From: Ruminococcus sp.
GTDB taxonomy: Bacteria > Bacillota > Clostridia > Oscillospirales > Ruminococcaceae
NCBI GenBank assembly: GCA_017472145.1
Contig: JAFUQX010000072.1
Location: forward strand, 1-47,103
Length of the DNA: 47,103 nt
Direction of reading: 5' to 3'
Part shown: positions 13,862-20,715 of the stretch, one piece after another
How positions within the stretch are numbered: position 1 is the first letter of the stretch
Layout of the letters: the number at the start of each line of letters is the position of its first letter
Notes under the pieces: generated by a model
What the model was told of the DNA's origin: nothing
Database searches by the model: none
Seen by the model: the letters and a program-made list of their open reading frames with translations, nothing else
Made by a program: the position numbers and the translations under genes

Positions 13862-16306
13862 TTAAAGCGGTGCAACCGGCAGAGAGTCGATCGTTTCGAT
13901 GATGAATTCAAGCAGGGAGGTGGCATCCGAAGAATTCACACGGCTGTCTTTACAGCAGTCTGCATTGGCGACCTGGATGTCGTTCAGTACAAGCGTCTGG
14001 GCGATGTACTTGTTCAGGTATACCACATCCACCAGTGTAACCTTACCGTCCAGGTTGATATCTCCGTACAGAGAAGGCTCGGCTGTGTTTCCGCCACTGC
14101 TTGTAACGGAATCGGTCGTCGTCACGGTGGCTGTTGTCTCGGTCACGGTCTCTGTTGTGGAGGCGGCTGTTGTCGTGCTCTCCGCAGAAACAGTAGTTGT
14201 CTCGGAAACGGTAGTTGTTTCTGTTTCCGCCGATGTGGTCGTTGTCGCTGTTGTTGTGGTCGTTGTTGTCGGCTCGGTCGTTGTCACCGGAGGAACGTCC
14301 TCCGGGGTGGTCCCGTCCGGCTCTGTACCCCAGATGAGTGTGTCGCCGTCATACATGGTGATATACGGTGTATCCACCATTGCATCCTCGCCGCCCTGGG
14401 CCAGGCCCTGGAAGGAGTAGTCGTTGGAGGTATCCCATACACCCTGGACATTATCCGGAATGGAGATACGGAACTGACACTCGGAGCGGTGCTCAGACTG
14501 ACCGGTAGGCATTACCACGCTGCCGTCTGCGAAGGACAGCTTTACATAGTAGATGCTGCCGTCATACTGGATGGGGTCAGAAATGGACATAACGCCCTTG
14601 TCAGAAGCATGCTGGTCATAGCCGATTCTTACGGATACATCTGCAATGGACAGGCCGGCTGCTTCCAGCTCGGAGATATCGAAGTAATAGTTATAGGACA
14701 GATCCTTGATGGTTCTGGCCGGCCATGCGGTGTGGTTCATGGCAAAGGCCTTGATCTCGGTGTAGCTGCCTGCGGACTGGTTGATGGAGGCCCGCATGAA
14801 GAATTCAGTCCACTTGGGCTCTTCAGTCGGCGGGAAATCCGGGTCGGATGTACCGCCGTACTTTTCAACCATAGCACAGAGTGCAGCGGTATAGCCGGCA
14901 TTATAGTCGATGGCTACCTCGGTGTACTGATAGTCACCGATCTTATCGGAATAGCCGTCCTGCTGGTCCGGGCCGCCTACCAGAGCGCCGTAGAGGATAT
15001 GTGCATGGGGCTTTGCGTCCTCGCCCTCGGTCTGGCCGATGTTGCTCCACTTGTCGTTCCATGCGCCGGAGGAGGTTCTGTGGTGCCAGGCCTGGGGATA
15101 GTCCTCGCCCATGCCGACTACATAGCTGAAGTTTGCCGAGTTGTCGCCGAAGCAGTAGTTCATGGTATCGTCTGCGAATTCAGTATACTTTTCTGCATAG
15201 GCTGCATCGTCTGCGAACAGCTCGTCAACTGCTACATATGCAAGGAATGCGGTAGTCGTAGCGTGACGGAGAGAGCCCCACTGGAACAGCCAGGACAGGC
15301 CATCCGGAGTCTTTGTGATCTGCTTGCCGCCGTATCCGGTCGTCCAGTATTCCAGGTGCTTTCTGAACTGTTCCTTCCACTGGGATTCGCCGGTGTTGAT
15401 GGCATACAGGAGCATACCGCCCTGCATGGTGTCGTCCCAGCAGTGACCCCATGTATACTTCAGCTCAGTAGACTGTTCTTCCTTGCCCAGGTTGTTGATA
15501 TAGTCAGAAGCGCACAGGTCGAGATACTTCTGCTCGCCGGTGGCCATATACAGCCAGTTTGCGGCAAAGAACAGGTCGTCATAGAAGGTGGAGGGCTTGT
15601 AGTAGGAATGCTCCTCGGTATCGTCTCCGATGGAGCGGTTTGCATCAGCCCGCTCAAAGCATGCAACTGCGTGCTCCAGGTAGCCTTCTGCGCGGGTCGG
15701 ATCGGAATCCTTGAATACCAGATAGCCGGTACAGAGAGCGGCCGCCATCTGGGCCTCAATGCAGCTGTCGTTACAGGTATAGTACGGACGCTCGGTATTG
15801 CCGGTCATCAGCTCATACTTTGCCATATAAACCTCAGCAGAGCCCCACCAGACGTGGTCAAAGCTGCCCTCGCCGATCATGTACACGATTTCATCGCCCA
15901 GGTCGCAGGCGGCGATATAGTCGAGTGCAAAGGCCAGGTTATTCTTGTACATTTCCGTCTGACCGGCCTTTTCAGCGCCCTCCGGATACTGGAGGAGACC
16001 CCAGCCCAGCATAGTAGCAGCATAGGCATTGGTGAGGGTGAACTTCAGGTGGTCGCCGGCATCGAACCAGCCGCCGGGGATATAGTCGTTGACCATACAG
16101 TCTTCACGCCATTCTACCTCGTTCCAGTCCGGCAGCTCGCCGCACTGCTGCACCTGGTAGAAGAACATGGACTTCTGGAGGGCTTCGCCATAGTTATAGG
16201 CGGAATTCGGCTCGGCGGATACCGGTGCGGTGGATACGCCGGAGGTGAGACCTGTGATACCGAGAACGGCCGCAGAGGTCAGGGATATAATTTTTTTGAG
16301 ATTCAT
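13862..16306 (-). CDS. Cellulosomal endoglucanase, GH9-CBM3c plus dockerin I
   Basis: An 814-residue secreted cellulase predicted to cut beta-1,4-glucan, probably processively because of its GH9-CBM3c (theme B) layout. A signal peptide (1 to ~31, ending VSA) is followed by the GH9 domain (~33-485), a CBM3c module (~497-650, WTEFFMRASINQSAGSYTEI...), a Thr/Ser-rich linker (~665-740) and a type I dockerin (~747-808). Catalytic residues are visible: D82 and D85 in GGWFDAGDH, the conserved HHRTSSGAW (~408-416), and the acid E463 in YTEVAIDYNAGY. Dockerin loops are DINLDGKVTLVD and DCCKDSRVNSSD, almost the same as in the GH74 enzyme. AAAGGAG lies 11 bp before the ATG. Confidence 0.96.
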   Translation of the reverse strand: MNLKKIISLTSAAVLGITGLTSGVSTAPVSAEPNSAYNYGEALQKSMFFYQVQQCGELPDWNEVEWREDCMVNDYIPGGWFDAGDHLKFTLTNAYAATMLGWGLLQYPEGAEKAGQTEMYKNNLAFALDYIAACDLGDEIVYMIGEGSFDHVWWGSAEVYMAKYELMTGNTERPYYTCNDSCIEAQMAAALCTGYLVFKDSDPTRAEGYLEHAVACFERADANRSIGDDTEEHSYYKPSTFYDDLFFAANWLYMATGEQKYLDLCASDYINNLGKEEQSTELKYTWGHCWDDTMQGGMLLYAINTGESQWKEQFRKHLEYWTTGYGGKQITKTPDGLSWLFQWGSLRHATTTAFLAYVAVDELFADDAAYAEKYTEFADDTMNYCFGDNSANFSYVVGMGEDYPQAWHHRTSSGAWNDKWSNIGQTEGEDAKPHAHILYGALVGGPDQQDGYSDKIGDYQYTEVAIDYNAGYTAALCAMVEKYGGTSDPDFPPTEEPKWTEFFMRASINQSAGSYTEIKAFAMNHTAWPARTIKDLSYNYYFDISELEAAGLSIADVSVRIGYDQHASDKGVMSISDPIQYDGSIYYVKLSFADGSVVMPTGQSEHRSECQFRISIPDNVQGVWDTSNDYSFQGLAQGGEDAMVDTPYITMYDGDTLIWGTEPDGTTPEDVPPVTTTEPTTTTTTTATTTTSAETETTTVSETTTVSAESTTTAASTTETVTETTATVTTTDSVTSSGGNTAEPSLYGDINLDGKVTLVDVVYLNKYIAQTLVLNDIQVANADCCKDSRVNSSDATSLLEFIIETIDSLPVAPL

Positions 16307-16355
16307 TTGATATCATGCTCCTTTCACACTGGTTAAAAAATCCCATTCTTATTTT

Positions 16356-16384
16356 AGTGTAACATGTTTTCTCGCTTCTGTCAA
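16356..16384 (-). promoter_or_regulatory. Promoter of the GH9 gene
   Basis: TTGACA (plus 16379-16384), 17-bp spacer and TACACT (plus 16356-16361). The leader is about 45 nt. Confidence 0.8.
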
Positions 16385-16586
16385 GGGATTTTGTTGATTG
16401 TGACGAGCATATATAAAGCGGGCTGGTGAATTGGAGTTTACCTGGACTTTTAAGAAAGTCCCGTCCAGCCTCCCTTAGTAACGTTATGCTTATCATTTAA
16501 GCCTGCGGATTTTTAGCATATTCTCTTAGATGAACAAGGCTCGTCCAGGCCGCAAGATTTGTCACTGCGTTCCGCTCTTGCTATGT

Positions 16587-16682
16587 CCCAAATTCCGCAT
16601 ATGATCTTTTTCCACATTGTAACAAGGCCTTCTGGATAAACATTCATTAAAACGCAGGCCTTTTTGGAATGCGGAATTTGGG
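16587..16682. repeat. 14-bp perfect inverted repeat enclosing 68 bp
   Basis: CCCAAATTCCGCAT (16587-16600) and ATGCGGAATTTGGG (16669-16682) are exact inverted copies. The interior contains a second pair of arms around AAGGCCT and AGGCCTTT. The size and ends resemble a small non-autonomous element or a large hairpin; no transposase or target duplication was found. Confidence 0.55.
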
Positions 16683-16750
16683 TTTGGCTCTGCATTCAGA
16701 AAATGCGTCATTTTAGCTGGGGTGTTTCGCCGTCTGCGGACGGCGACCAG

Positions 16751-16820
16751 GGACTCTGCTCCACGAGCCCGTCCCCTCTGTCAGCTACGCTGACATCTCC
16801 CCGCACTGCGGGGAGTCACC
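16751..16820 (+). repeat. Interspersed palindromic repeat, copy 4 (fragment)
   Basis: Only the GC module is present: CTCCACGAGCCCGTCCCCTC, CAGCTACGCTGAC and CCCCGCACTGCGGGG, then TCACC. It is diverged from copies 1 and 2. Confidence 0.65.
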
Positions 16821-16913
16821 CTGGACCCTGCAAGCCTTTTGAGAAAGGCTTGACCGAAAACTTTTCTTTCTGTGCGCTCAGCAGTGAGGTGCGAACCGAT
16901 AGATTATTATAGC

Positions 16914-16946
16914 AAAAAGGGCTGATACAGTATCGCATCAGCCCTC
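16914..16946 (-). terminator. Terminator of the sortase operon
   Basis: An 8-bp stem GGGCTGAT/ATCAGCCC followed by TTTTT on the minus strand, 10 bp past the stop of the last gene. Confidence 0.85.
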
Positions 16947-16955
16947 TTTCTTTCT

Positions 16956-17837
16956 TTATTTCTCCGCTTCCTTCGGCTTCTTATTGAAAACCACAGAAAT
17001 CGCAATGAATATCAATCCCACCGCAGCAAATATAGCCGCCTTCACCAGCAGTCCATATACAAAATACTCTATGAGATCGGTAATGGCCGCATACACGATC
17101 GGATCCTTGATCGCAAAGCCCGAGATCCTGTCCGTCATCAGTATGTACCCCGGTACAGCCGCAGCCAGTACGCCGCCGCAGAATACACCGCAGCCCGTCC
17201 AGTAGCTCCGCCGCCAGCCGCCGCTGCGGTCCAGCAGAATCAGCGTCACGATCAGTACCAGCGTCAGACCCCACAGACCCCAGCTCAGCCCATTCAGATA
17301 GGGCAGATACCGCTGCACCTTCGTGAGCATCCCGTTTTCATAAAGCGTATCCAGATAAAAAGCATCCATCCGCTTGAGTACGGTCTTCTTCGCATTTTCT
17401 ATGGTCTCACTCAGCTTTTCCTCAAATACATCGTCCGGCTCATAGTCAATGGACTCCGCATATTCATAGAAAAATGCCGTAATGCTCTCCTCCAATGCGG
17501 TGAAGTCCGTATCGTATGTGATTTCATGCTTGTCCGGTGTGTTCATGTAATCAAAGCGGGCCTCTGCATGGGCCTGCATCTCCTCCTCCAGCCACTCTGT
17601 AGTGATCGCATCCATATACGTCTCCGGAGGAATGGCCGTGGTGTTATACGCCGACTTGAAATCCTTCTCCAGCGCCGCATAAACCTTCTCCGCCAGCCCC
17701 TCATCTTCAATAATGCTGGTGCATACCGATGGGCTTAGCAGAGCCGTGACCGCAGAGCATGCCAGATATCCCACCATGGCAAAGCTGAGCAGCACCGTCA
17801 GAAGAATGCGTACGATCATATAGCGTCCTGTTTTCAT
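16956..17837 (-). CDS. Membrane protein of unknown function, last gene of the sortase operon
   Basis: A 293-residue protein with an N-terminal helix (~8-34), a large acidic extracytoplasmic region (~35-180, rich in Glu/Asp/Tyr) and three C-terminal helices (~184-202, ~212-232, ~255-283), ending in a Lys-rich tail. No catalytic motif was recognised. The ATG overlaps the sortase stop (ATGA) and has its own GGAGGTGACAGAGGA site, so translation is probably coupled to the sortase gene. The topology (soluble loop outside, C-terminus inside) suggests a surface or sensory role, possibly as partner of the sortase or of the two secreted proteins encoded upstream; this is inference. Confidence 0.7.
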   Translation of the reverse strand: MKTGRYMIVRILLTVLLSFAMVGYLACSAVTALLSPSVCTSIIEDEGLAEKVYAALEKDFKSAYNTTAIPPETYMDAITTEWLEEEMQAHAEARFDYMNTPDKHEITYDTDFTALEESITAFFYEYAESIDYEPDDVFEEKLSETIENAKKTVLKRMDAFYLDTLYENGMLTKVQRYLPYLNGLSWGLWGLTLVLIVTLILLDRSGGWRRSYWTGCGVFCGGVLAAAVPGYILMTDRISGFAIKDPIVYAAITDLIEYFVYGLLVKAAIFAAVGLIFIAISVVFNKKPKEAEK

Positions 17838-18544
17838 TCCTCTGTCACCTCCGTGCTGTAATAGACCATTTCTGTGGGCTTGCAGACTGCGCCGATCCTC
17901 GTCTCCGATGAGCCGAATACCTGCATTTCACAGGTATACAGGGTCAGCTGCTCCTCCTCTGTAGGAAGGACGTACTGCTTGTCGGTCTCCTTGAACTCGA
18001 TCTTCTTCTCTACCGCATAGGTAAATCGTCCATACTGGGTATAGAGTGTTACGGTATCTCCCACCTCCAGCTTGTCCAGATCCCGGAAGAAGGTGTTTAC
18101 ATGGGCATCGATGACCGCATTTCCGCCGGCCCCGGCCACAGCGGAAGCGGTGGTCTGAACCGCACCCAGCTCCAGCAGCTCGGCATTGCTGCCCCAGTAT
18201 ACGGGAACAGAAATGCCCACGGATTCCATCTCCAGCATGGCGTACTGCTCACCGAATGTGGGGATCACAGCCTCGCCTTCGCTGGAGGTTTCGCCTGCAT
18301 AGTCCGTGTCGATCTCATTTTCCACGATCCTCAGGCCGCTTTCCTCGCTTTCCGGCTCCTTCATATTGTCCATAAAAGCAATATTCAGGAGCGTCTGTAC
18401 CTTTTCATAGGGGCGCATAAGGGCCAGAATGGCGATTCCGGCGCACAGCATGAGGATCAGCACCGGCAGCATCAGCTGCACCGGCCGGGACATGGATGCG
18501 CCCTGCTTTTCTGTATTTTTACATTCCTTTGTTTTTTCTTTCAT
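17834..18544 (-). CDS. Sortase family transpeptidase
   Basis: A 236-residue membrane-bound cysteine transpeptidase. It has one N-terminal membrane helix (~22-43), a linker, and a sortase beta-barrel (~92-225). The catalytic triad is visible: H148 in VIDAHVNTFFRDLDKL, C205 in LTLYTCEMQVF, and R216 in SSETRIGAV. It would cut a sorting signal on secreted proteins and join them to the cell wall or to each other. The start at 18544 is set by AAAGGAGTCATC; an upstream ATG at 18664 would lie inside the preceding gene. It sits 10 bp after the second paralogous secreted protein and overlaps the membrane protein downstream by 4 bp. The class (D-like or other) could not be settled. The likely substrates are the two upstream gene products, which lack an LPXTG motif. 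Confidence 0.9.
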   Translation of the reverse strand: MKEKTKECKNTEKQGASMSRPVQLMLPVLILMLCAGIAILALMRPYEKVQTLLNIAFMDNMKEPESEESGLRIVENEIDTDYAGETSSEGEAVIPTFGEQYAMLEMESVGISVPVYWGSNAELLELGAVQTTASAVAGAGGNAVIDAHVNTFFRDLDKLEVGDTVTLYTQYGRFTYAVEKKIEFKETDKQYVLPTEEEQLTLYTCEMQVFGSSETRIGAVCKPTEMVYYSTEVTEE

Positions 18545-18554
18545 GATGACTCCT

Positions 18555-19382
18555 TTATTCCGTCCGTTTTCTGCGCAGGAGGAAGAGCATTCCGCCCGCA
18601 GACACCAGCAGCAGACCTGTACCGGCTGCAATGGGCACGGTGTAGGAATGACCGGTGGGGTCAATGGTCATGCTCATGGAGGACATATTCACCAGACGGC
18701 CCTCCTCGTCATATGCGCTGATGGAAACATTCTCGCTTGTCAGCTCGTCAATATTGAAGGTGATGCCAAGCTCTGCGCCCACATCCATAAAGCTGGAGAG
18801 GAGAGCGGCCTTGTCGGAGGCGCTCAGCTGCTTGAGGATGCTGTTGCGCTCGGCATCGGTCATGGTGCTGGCAAAGGCCTGGCGTTCCTCCTCGGAAAGG
18901 CTTCCGAGCCACGCCTTTTTCTCCTCCAGGGTCATATGGATGAAATCCTTGTCGGAGGGACGGCTCTGGGAGGAGGTGCTGCCTGCTGCACCGGAGGAAT
19001 TTCCTGCGCCTGCGGATGTATTTCCCCCATTTCCGGAGGAATTGTTTCCGCCCTGCACAGCAGTACCGCCGGAAGGCGTATCAGCAGGCGTGGTCACACT
19101 GCTGGGCGGTGTAATGCCCAGCTGCTCCTGGATCTGCTTTGCCGCTGCTTCATCATACTGTGTGATCTTTTCAAGTGCTCTGTCATACTGCTCGGGGGTG
19201 AAGTTTCCTCCTGCAAAGGTGGTGACAGCGCTCTGGATCATCCAGTCCGGCCAGCCGGCGGCTTCAGCGGCGGCGATGACATCCGCCTGCGTTGCAGCAG
19301 AAGCAGTGAATGCACCGCTCAGGGGCAGCACAGCCAGAATCGCAGCGGAAAGCCCCGCTGCCAGCTTACATCTTTTTTTCAT
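18555..19382 (-). CDS. Secreted, C-terminally anchored protein B; putative sortase substrate
   Basis: A 275-residue protein with a signal peptide (1 to ~30, ending ASAA), an N-terminal helical domain (~31-90, AAGWPDWMIQSAVTTFAGGNFTPEQ...), a Ser/Gly/Asn-rich linker (~92-140), a second helical/strand domain (~141-236, RPSDKDF..MTLEEKK...MTDAERNS.LKQLSASDKAA), then DPTGHSYTVP (241-250), a hydrophobic helix (~251-269) and RRKRTE. This tail has the layout of a cell-wall sorting signal but with DPTGH in place of LPXTG. A plain C-terminal membrane anchor is the alternative. It is a paralog of the preceding gene (19386-20159), with near-identical DNA in the tail. AGGAGGACTGAGCC sets the start, 3 bp past the neighbour's stop. 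Confidence 0.8.
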   Translation of the reverse strand: MKKRCKLAAGLSAAILAVLPLSGAFTASAATQADVIAAAEAAGWPDWMIQSAVTTFAGGNFTPEQYDRALEKITQYDEAAAKQIQEQLGITPPSSVTTPADTPSGGTAVQGGNNSSGNGGNTSAGAGNSSGAAGSTSSQSRPSDKDFIHMTLEEKKAWLGSLSEEERQAFASTMTDAERNSILKQLSASDKAALLSSFMDVGAELGITFNIDELTSENVSISAYDEEGRLVNMSSMSMTIDPTGHSYTVPIAAGTGLLLVSAGGMLFLLRRKRTE

Positions 19383-19385
19383 GGC

Positions 19386-20159
19386 TCAGTCCTCCTGTGA
19401 TCTGCGGCGCACAAGAAAGATCAGACCGCCTACAGATACCAGCAGCAGGCCGGCCCCGGCTGCAATGGGCACGGTGTAGGAATGGCCGGTGGGGTCAATG
19501 GTAATGCCCATGGAGGTGACATTCACCAGCTTCCCCTCCTCATCGTGGGCGCTGATCTGGAGGTTGTCTCCGGACAGCTCATCAATATTAAAGGTAATGC
19601 CGAATTCCTCGCCGACCTCCACGAAGCTGGAGATGATGGCGGCCTTATCGGAAGCGCTCAGCTGCTTGAGCACGCTGTTGCGCTCGGCGTCGGTCATGGT
19701 GTTTACAAATTCCTCCTTGTCCTCTGCGGGCATGGAGTTGAGATAGTCCTTTTTTTCGTCGAGGGTCATATTGAGGAATTCCTTGTCGGAGGGACGGCTT
19801 TCCTCAGTGGTTGTTGTGACCGTGGTTTCCGTGCTCCCGGCGTTTTCCGGAGCGGCTGTAGAGGTGGCCGGCATATTACTGGGAGGTGCAATGCCGAACT
19901 GGGCCTCGATCTGAGCGGCCACGGACTCGTCGTACTGATAGATCTGAGCGATGGCCTTGTCGCACTGCTCAGAGGTATAGGAACCGCCGGAATACATATT
20001 GATGGCCTGCTGGACCATCCAGTCGGGCCATCCGGCCGCATAGGCGGCGGCGATGACATCATCGGTGGTGGTAGCGGATGCGGTCAGGGTGCTTCCCATA
20101 GGGAGCACCGCCAGCAGCACAGCGGCTGCTGCAGCAATGAATTTGCAGGTCTTACGCAT
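19386..20159 (-). CDS. Secreted, C-terminally anchored protein A; putative sortase substrate
   Basis: A 257-residue protein, the first gene of the operon. It has a signal peptide (1 to ~30), a domain with AAGWPDWMVQQAINMYSGGS (~41-60), a Pro/Thr-rich linker (~91-120), a RPSDKEF..MTLDEKK...MTDAERNSVLKQLSASDKAA domain (~122-218), DPTGHSYTVP (222-231), a hydrophobic helix (~232-250) and RRRSQED. It differs from its paralog at 18555-19382 mainly in a shorter Thr-rich rather than Gly/Ser-rich linker. AAGGAGGATTTTT sets the start at 20159; further upstream in-frame codons lack a ribosome site. No enzymatic motif is seen; a surface structural or adhesive role is inference. Confidence 0.8.
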   Translation of the reverse strand: MRKTCKFIAAAAAVLLAVLPMGSTLTASATTTDDVIAAAYAAGWPDWMVQQAINMYSGGSYTSEQCDKAIAQIYQYDESVAAQIEAQFGIAPPSNMPATSTAAPENAGSTETTVTTTTEESRPSDKEFLNMTLDEKKDYLNSMPAEDKEEFVNTMTDAERNSVLKQLSASDKAAIISSFVEVGEEFGITFNIDELSGDNLQISAHDEEGKLVNVTSMGITIDPTGHSYTVPIAAGAGLLLVSVGGLIFLVRRRSQED

Positions 20160-20344
20160 AAAAATCCTCCTTGCGGGGCAGCCCCCGCTGGCCTTTCTCC
20201 CCCCGCCGGCCCTTGTCTTGTGCCCTGTCAGCAAGACATCCCCCCTCCGGGAGGGTGGGAAACAAGACTTGAACTGCGGGGTTATTTTTTTCTTGTTGAG
20301 CAAAAACAGTATCAGAATGATTCATTTTCCAGTCTGTCAAATTA

Positions 20345-20625
20345 GTAAGGGTGATTCCCCGCAGTGCGGGCATGTCATCAACTTAAGGTGATCGTGAAAG
20401 GCTCCCCTTAGTAAGGGGAGCTGTCGGCACGAAGTGACGACTGAGGGGATTGAAAAAGTACGCAAAATCGTAAGTTTTCTCATGTCTTACAATCCCCTCC
20501 GTCACGCCTTCGGCGTGCCACCTCCCCTTATTAAGGGGAGGCTTTCAAAGGTTTTTCGACAGACTGAGTCTCCCCTTAGTAAGGGGAGACTTTCAGAGTT
20601 TTTTCGACAAGCTGTCTCTTTGTTC
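20345..20625 (-). repeat. Interspersed palindromic repeat, copy 5 (full, inverted, plus extra end)
   Basis: The clearest copy. Read on the plus strand it is: GTCATCAACTTAAGGTGAT, CTCCCCTTAGTAAGGGGAG, TGTCGGCACGAAGTGACGAC, GGGGATTG, an AT-rich centre, CAATCCCC, GTCACGCCTTCGGCGTG, CTCCCCTTATTAAGGGGAG, AAAGGTTTTTCGACA, then a duplicated CTCCCCTTAGTAAGGGGAG end and TTTTTTCGACAAGCTG. The two halves are imperfect inverted images, so the whole can form a cruciform. It fills most of the gap between the sortase operon and rnr. Confidence 0.88.
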
Positions 20626-20715
20626 CTTGCTCCAGTTATACACATTATACAGGAAACCGTCTGAAAAAGCAAGGGATTTCCCGCATTTTCCTCCAATTTC
20701 CACGTATCTTACACA

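Larger units (their letters stand above)
16385..16913. other. Gene-free stretch with repeat debris
   Basis: No convincing gene is seen. It holds a decayed fragment of the interspersed repeat (CCTCCCTTAGTAACG near 16468-16483), a 96-bp inverted-repeat structure (16587-16682), a CGCCGTCTGCGGACGGCG palindrome (~16729-16746) and the GC module of the repeat (16751-16820). Short open frames here have no ribosome site. Confidence 0.7.

Noticed and set aside
14489-16336. 615-codon frame opposite the GH9 cellulase
   Set aside because: Antisense shadow; the GH9 reading has signal peptide, catalytic motifs, CBM3 and dockerin.
16513-16695. Short frames in the gene-free stretch 16385-16913
   Set aside because: No ribosome sites, no motifs, and they cross inverted-repeat and repeat debris.
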